A stretch of DNA of 64,000 bases from Antrihabitans stalactiti (GTDB taxonomy: Bacteria; Actinomycetota; Actinomycetes; Mycobacteriales; Mycobacteriaceae). The position numbers were made by a program, and so were the translations under genes. Each line of letters begins with the position of its first letter. Position 1 is the first letter of the stretch. Shown here in pieces: positions 60,177 to 64,000 of the stretch. A model generated the notes under the pieces. It saw only the letters and a list, made by a program, of their open reading frames with translations, was not told where the DNA came from and ran no database searches. The stretch spans positions 186,001 to 250,000 of the forward strand of contig NZ_VCQU01000010.1 of assembly GCF_012932915.1 (NCBI RefSeq), in the 5' to 3' direction.

Positions 60177-61354
60177 CCGCGAGCGAACAGCAGCCCGAAA
60201 CCGATTGGCGCGTCAAAGGTCTACTCGCCTATCTCGGGGCGATCGGCTGGCCGCCGATGCACAGCCGCACGGTCCCGCAGGCACGCCACGACTACCGGAT
60301 TCAAGCGGCAGCGACGGGATCGTGGGAATCGGTCAGCTCGGTTCGAGACACCCTCGTACGGACCGACGAGCATGACATACCGGTCCGTGTGTACCGCCCG
60401 GAGCGCGAGGGTGACTCGCGTCCTCTTCTGATGTGGTTCCACGGCGGCGGTTTCGTCGTAGGGGACCTGTTCACGGCTGACGGCGTCTGCCGCCGCCTCG
60501 CGAACCTGTCCGGCGCGACCGTTGTCTCGGTGCACTATCGCCGCGCGCCGGAGCATCCGCTTCCGGCGGCCTACCGGGATGCCCTGGCCGCCACCGAATG
60601 GGCGGTGCGGCACGCGCACCAGTTGGGGGCAGATGCAACTCGGCTGGTAGTCGCGGGGGACAGCGCCGGCGGCGGCACGGCTGCGCATGTCGCGCAGCAG
60701 TTGCGTGACAACGGACCAGTTCCGGCCGCGCTGCAAGTGTTGTTCTATCCGGGAATCGACTTCAGCATGGACCACACCGACCGAAACCCTGCTCTGGCGA
60801 AGCTGCTCGATTGGGACACGATCGAATGGTTTGGCGCACAGTCGATGCCACCGGAAATCGATCGTCGTTCGGCCGATATCTCGCCGCACTATGCCGAGAC
60901 GATGGCGAATCTTCCGCCTGCGATTATCGTCACCGCTGGCGTCGATCCGTTTCGCGCCGATGCGATCGCGTACGCCGACCGGCTCACCGGCGCCGGGGTC
61001 CCCGTCACGCACTGGGACTTTCCCGGCCAGATTCATGGATTCGTCGCGATGGACCGAATTTTTCCTGCCGGACGCGAAGCGGTGCGGCGTGCTGCGCGAG
61101 CGATCGCCGCCGTGGGCGCGGTCGACGTCGCTGTGCCCGCGCTGGTAGCGGCGGCACCCCCGATCGACTGGAGCCGCGGTCGAGCAAGCACGCGCCGACG
61201 TATTCGGGAGGCGTCACAACGAACACCGCATATCAGTGCGGCACAGATCCTTTCCGTTCTAGCCGACTACCGCGTCCGACGTCTGAAGGACTTGCTGTCC
61301 AGCAACAAGGAAACCGCTGTCGCCGGTCACCAAAGCGCTAGGAGTACCCAGTGA
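60173..61354 (+). CDS. HSL-family (alpha/beta-hydrolase fold-3) esterase
   Basis: A 393-residue hormone-sensitive-lipase-type hydrolase. The oxyanion motif HGGGFVVGD is near residue 88 and the nucleophile elbow GDSAGGG near 163. The acid is in VDPFRADAI and the His in GQIHGFVAM. A 60-residue C-terminal tail (SRGRASTRRRIREA) is longer than usual. AAGGAG precedes ATG 60173. It overlaps the DUF35 gene and the P450 start by 4 bp. Could hydrolyse an ester or lactone feeding the P450 pathway; substrate unknown. Confidence 0.9.
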   Translation: MTASEQQPETDWRVKGLLAYLGAIGWPPMHSRTVPQARHDYRIQAAATGSWESVSSVRDTLVRTDEHDIPVRVYRPEREGDSRPLLMWFHGGGFVVGDLFTADGVCRRLANLSGATVVSVHYRRAPEHPLPAAYRDALAATEWAVRHAHQLGADATRLVVAGDSAGGGTAAHVAQQLRDNGPVPAALQVLFYPGIDFSMDHTDRNPALAKLLDWDTIEWFGAQSMPPEIDRRSADISPHYAETMANLPPAIIVTAGVDPFRADAIAYADRLTGAGVPVTHWDFPGQIHGFVAMDRIFPAGREAVRRAARAIAAVGAVDVAVPALVAAAPPIDWSRGRASTRRRIREASQRTPHISAAQILSVLADYRVRRLKDLLSSNKETAVAGHQSARSTQ

Positions 61355-64000
61355 CTTCAACACTCCGCTCACCGATCGATCTGGCGAGCCCGGACCACTA
61401 CATCAACGGCATACCGCACAAGTTGCTGGCTGACCTGCGCCACGAGTCCCCGGTCATCTGGGTCGACGAGCCGGCCACCGACACGTTCCCCGGAGGAACG
61501 GGATTCTGGGCGTTTCTGCGCCATGCCGAGGTGTGCCACATTTCGCGCAACCCTGCCGACTTCTCGTCGTGGCGCGGAACGAGCTTTCTGCGGGACCCGA
61601 AGCCGAGGGACGCGGCCGTGCTGCGCCGAATGATGCTCAACATGGATCCGCCGGAGCACAGCAAACTGCGCAAGATCGTCAATCGCGCATTTACACCGCA
61701 GGCGATCCGTCGCAATCTGTTCGACTCGATCGGCCGCCACGCGCGAGAGGTTGTCGACTCCGTGTGCGAGCAGGGGGAGATCGACTTCGTCAACTCCGTA
61801 GCGGCCGAGATGCCGTTACGGGTGTTGGCGGACGTGCTGGGGGTGCGAAACGAGGACCGGCACCTGCTGCTCAACTGGACCAATACCCTTGTCGGAGAGG
61901 ATGACTCCGAACACGGAGGCGATCCGAAGGCGTTCATGGCCGCATTCACGGAGATGTTCGCTTACGGTCGAGAACGCACCGCGGAAAAGCGGGCGAGACC
62001 GACCGACGACGTGTGGAGCACGATCGTGAACGCCGAGGTCGATGGCGAGCGGTTGTCGGACGACGAGCTCGACCGGTTCTTTCAGCTTCTGGTGATCGCG
62101 GGAAACGACACAACCCGCAATCTCCTCTCGAATACGCTGCTGACGCTGTCCGAGCATTCCGACCAGTTCGATCGTCTCCGCGGCGATCTGAGTCTGCTTC
62201 CGACCGCCGTCGAGGAGGTACTGCGCTTCGCTCCGTCGGTGATCCAATTTCGGCGCACAGCGACTCGCGACCTGGAGTTGGCCGGCCAGAAGATTGCCGA
62301 GAACGACAAAGTCGAGATCAACTATGCGTCGGCGAACCGTGACGAGACTGTGTTCACCGATCCCGATCGTTTCGACATCACTCGCGATCCCAACCCACAC
62401 GTGTCCTTCGGCGACGGCACCCACTTCTGCCTCGGCTCGAATCTAGCCCGCCTCAACGCCAGGACCATACTCACCGAAGTGCTGACGAGGCTGCCGGATA
62501 TCGACGCCAGCGGTCCACCAGTTCGCCTGCGATCCAGCTTCATGAACGGCATCAACCACCTGCCGGCAAAATTCACGCCAGTGCCGCGGCCTGATCGTCC
62601 TGTTGTCGCACCGGGATTCACCGCCACAACGGAAACTGCTGCCTCGCAGGCCGATTTACCACCGGAGCCCGAGTCTCCCACCCACGGAACACCGTTGCTC
62701 GTGCTGTTCGGTTCGAACTTCGGTACCGCCGAGGACGTCGCACAACAAGTCGCCGATGAAGGCGAGCGGCGGGGATTCCACGTTCGCATGGCTCCGCTGG
62801 ACGAGCATGTCGACGATTTGCCGCGCGAGGGAGTCGTAGCCATCGCCACGGCCACCTACAACGGCACCCCGCCGGACAATGCGGTCGAGTTCACGCGCTG
62901 GCTGACCGACACCGAGCCAGACCTGACCGGCATTCGATATACCGTCTTCGGCTGTGGCAACAGCGAATGGGCCGACACGTTCCAGCACCTCCCGATCTTC
63001 ATCGACGGAAGAATGGAAAAGCTTGGAGCGCAACGCCTTTACGCGCGAGGGGCCGGTGACGCGGCCGACGACTTCGACGGCCAACTGGCGCACTGGGGTG
63101 CCGGACTCTGGCCTACGCTGGGCGACTCGCTCGGCCTCGACCTGGGGACGTCCGCGAGTGTATCGACGACAGTTCCGCGATATCGGATCGAAGTGGTTTC
63201 CGGCGATCGGCAGAGCCCGTTCGTGGATACCTTCGACGCACGACCGATGCCGATTCTCGTCAACCGCGAGTTGACGGTTCGTGTGGACGGTATCGAAGCG
63301 CGTCCGGTCAGCCATCTCGAGTTTGCCCTTCCCGACGGCGTCGAATACGCCGCTGGGGATCACCTCGGGATCATTCCGCACAACAGCGATAGCCTCGTCG
63401 AGCGAGTGTGCCGTCGTTTTCGCATCGACCCGGAGACCCGAATCCGGCTGCACAGTGATGCCGACGGTGCGGAATCGTTCCTCCCGCTCGGCGAACGGAT
63501 CTCCGTGCGTCGACTGCTGAGCGACTATGTCGAGTTGCAGGAAGTTGCCAGCCGCAAAGACATTCAGGCCATGCTCGAATACACCGAGTATCCGTGGACC
63601 CGGGACCAACTCACCGCGCTGCTGGACCCGGCCGACGAAGGGCGAAAATACCGCGACGAGGTCCTTGCCCGCCGGCGGTCGGTGTTCGACCTGCTGGAGG
63701 AGCACCAGACCTGTCAGCTGCCGCTCGCGCTGTTCCTGCAACTGCTCAGCCCGTTGGCCCCGAGGTACTACTCGATCTCGTCCTCCCCGCGGAGGGATGC
63801 GCGGCGCTGCTCGATCACCGTCGGCGCGCTGATCGCGCCGGCACGGTCGGGTCGAGGGAACTTCGAGGGCGTTTGCTCGAATTATCTGGCCCGCCAAGGC
63901 AATCAGCAGGTGATCTACGCATTCGTCCGTGATACCGGCTCGAAGTTCCGCCTGCCCAACGATCCGCGTCGGCCCGTGATCATGATCGCCGCCGGCACCG
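61351..64000 (+). CDS. Self-sufficient cytochrome P450: CYP125-clan-like heme domain fused to BM3-type diflavin reductase (C-terminus beyond window)
   Basis: 883 residues visible with no stop. GTG 61351 overlaps the esterase stop (GTGA) and has GGAG 6 bases upstream. Heme domain (about 1-410): MLNMDPPEHSKLRKIV, I-helix AGNDTT at 250-255, ExxR Glu289/Arg292 and heme-ligand Cys360 in FGDGTHFCLG. This pattern, with RLRSSFMNGINHLP at its end, resembles CYP125/CYP124/CYP142, not CYP102. A Pro-rich linker leads to an FMN flavodoxin domain from about 446 (LVLFGSNFGTAED, TATYNGTPPDNA, VFGCGNSEWADTFQ), then an FAD domain (AAGDHLGIIPHNS; RYYS at 805-808). The NADPH domain begins at MIAAGT as the window ends. 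The reductase part is strongly BM3-like. Expected NADPH-driven hydroxylation, perhaps of a terminal or methyl-branched carbon. Confidence 0.9.
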   Translation, partial: MTSTLRSPIDLASPDHYINGIPHKLLADLRHESPVIWVDEPATDTFPGGTGFWAFLRHAEVCHISRNPADFSSWRGTSFLRDPKPRDAAVLRRMMLNMDPPEHSKLRKIVNRAFTPQAIRRNLFDSIGRHAREVVDSVCEQGEIDFVNSVAAEMPLRVLADVLGVRNEDRHLLLNWTNTLVGEDDSEHGGDPKAFMAAFTEMFAYGRERTAEKRARPTDDVWSTIVNAEVDGERLSDDELDRFFQLLVIAGNDTTRNLLSNTLLTLSEHSDQFDRLRGDLSLLPTAVEEVLRFAPSVIQFRRTATRDLELAGQKIAENDKVEINYASANRDETVFTDPDRFDITRDPNPHVSFGDGTHFCLGSNLARLNARTILTEVLTRLPDIDASGPPVRLRSSFMNGINHLPAKFTPVPRPDRPVVAPGFTATTETAASQADLPPEPESPTHGTPLLVLFGSNFGTAEDVAQQVADEGERRGFHVRMAPLDEHVDDLPREGVVAIATATYNGTPPDNAVEFTRWLTDTEPDLTGIRYTVFGCGNSEWADTFQHLPIFIDGRMEKLGAQRLYARGAGDAADDFDGQLAHWGAGLWPTLGDSLGLDLGTSASVSTTVPRYRIEVVSGDRQSPFVDTFDARPMPILVNRELTVRVDGIEARPVSHLEFALPDGVEYAAGDHLGIIPHNSDSLVERVCRRFRIDPETRIRLHSDADGAESFLPLGERISVRRLLSDYVELQEVASRKDIQAMLEYTEYPWTRDQLTALLDPADEGRKYRDEVLARRRSVFDLLEEHQTCQLPLALFLQLLSPLAPRYYSISSSPRRDARRCSITVGALIAPARSGRGNFEGVCSNYLARQGNQQVIYAFVRDTGSKFRLPNDPRRPVIMIAAGT

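Overview
The window is high-GC DNA with dense overlapping ATGA/GTGA gene junctions. It carries a very high load of acyl-CoA dehydrogenases, acyl-CoA ligases, SDRs, thiolases, WS/DGAT acyltransferases, an F420-type (LLM) oxidoreductase and a PucR/CdaR regulator. Together these point to a mycolic-acid actinobacterium (Mycobacteriales, most like Rhodococcus, Gordonia, Nocardia or Mycolicibacterium) and to a chromosomal or megaplasmid island for lipid, steroid or terpenoid breakdown. I saw no rRNA, tRNA, CRISPR array or intact transposase.

Layout. 1-6.3 kb: a plus-strand operon of thiolase, SDR, HAD hydrolase, SDR, MaoC hydratase, APH-type kinase and a 600-aa acyl-CoA dehydrogenase; most junctions overlap by 1-4 bp. 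6.3-9.3 kb: pntAB transhydrogenase. 9.3-13.1 kb: acyl-CoA dehydrogenase, long-chain acyl-CoA ligase, TetR regulator. 13.3-21.5 kb: two paralogous pairs of a large ATPase-LuxR regulator plus an AraC regulator, separated by sparse DNA with gene debris. 21.5-24.5 kb: acetoacetyl-CoA-synthetase-like enzyme read in frame into a metallo-beta-lactamase-fold enzyme. 24.6-30.1 kb: debris (truncated nitronate monooxygenase, deleted SDR, broken MBL gene) mixed with an intact hydrolase-SDR-tautomerase module. 30.1-32.3 kb: WS/DGAT and SDR, then a broken enoyl-CoA hydratase.

33.0-38.4 kb: a minus-strand operon (thiolase, SDR, acyl-CoA dehydrogenase, SDR) paralogous to the first operon, with a divergent TetR gene and two strong palindromes between them. 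38.5-40.6 kb: a second copy of the hydrolase-tautomerase module; the hydrolase is about 99% identical to copy 1 but the SDR has collapsed. 40.7-48.2 kb: minus-strand operon (acyl-CoA ligase, SCP2 protein, aldehyde dehydrogenase, alcohol dehydrogenase, SnoaL-like protein, alpha/beta hydrolase) with a divergent PucR regulator.

48.2-64 kb: what looks like one regulon. A palindrome ATTAACCG-N6-CGGTTAAT, or a near match, occurs four times, always in front of a transcription unit: WS/DGAT; aldehyde dehydrogenase-LLM oxidoreductase-acyl-CoA ligase; the TetR gene with a divergent acyl-CoA ligase; and alcohol dehydrogenase with a divergent operon. That last operon holds enoyl-CoA hydratase, an Ltp2-like thiolase, a DUF35 partner, an HSL-type esterase and a P450. 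The P450 is the most unusual gene: a CYP125-clan-like heme domain fused to a BM3-type FMN/FAD reductase, and it runs off the window end. I infer that the regulon oxidises and shortens a branched or isoprenoid side chain: hydroxylation, oxidation to the acid, CoA activation, hydration and retro-aldol cleavage. The substrate is unknown.
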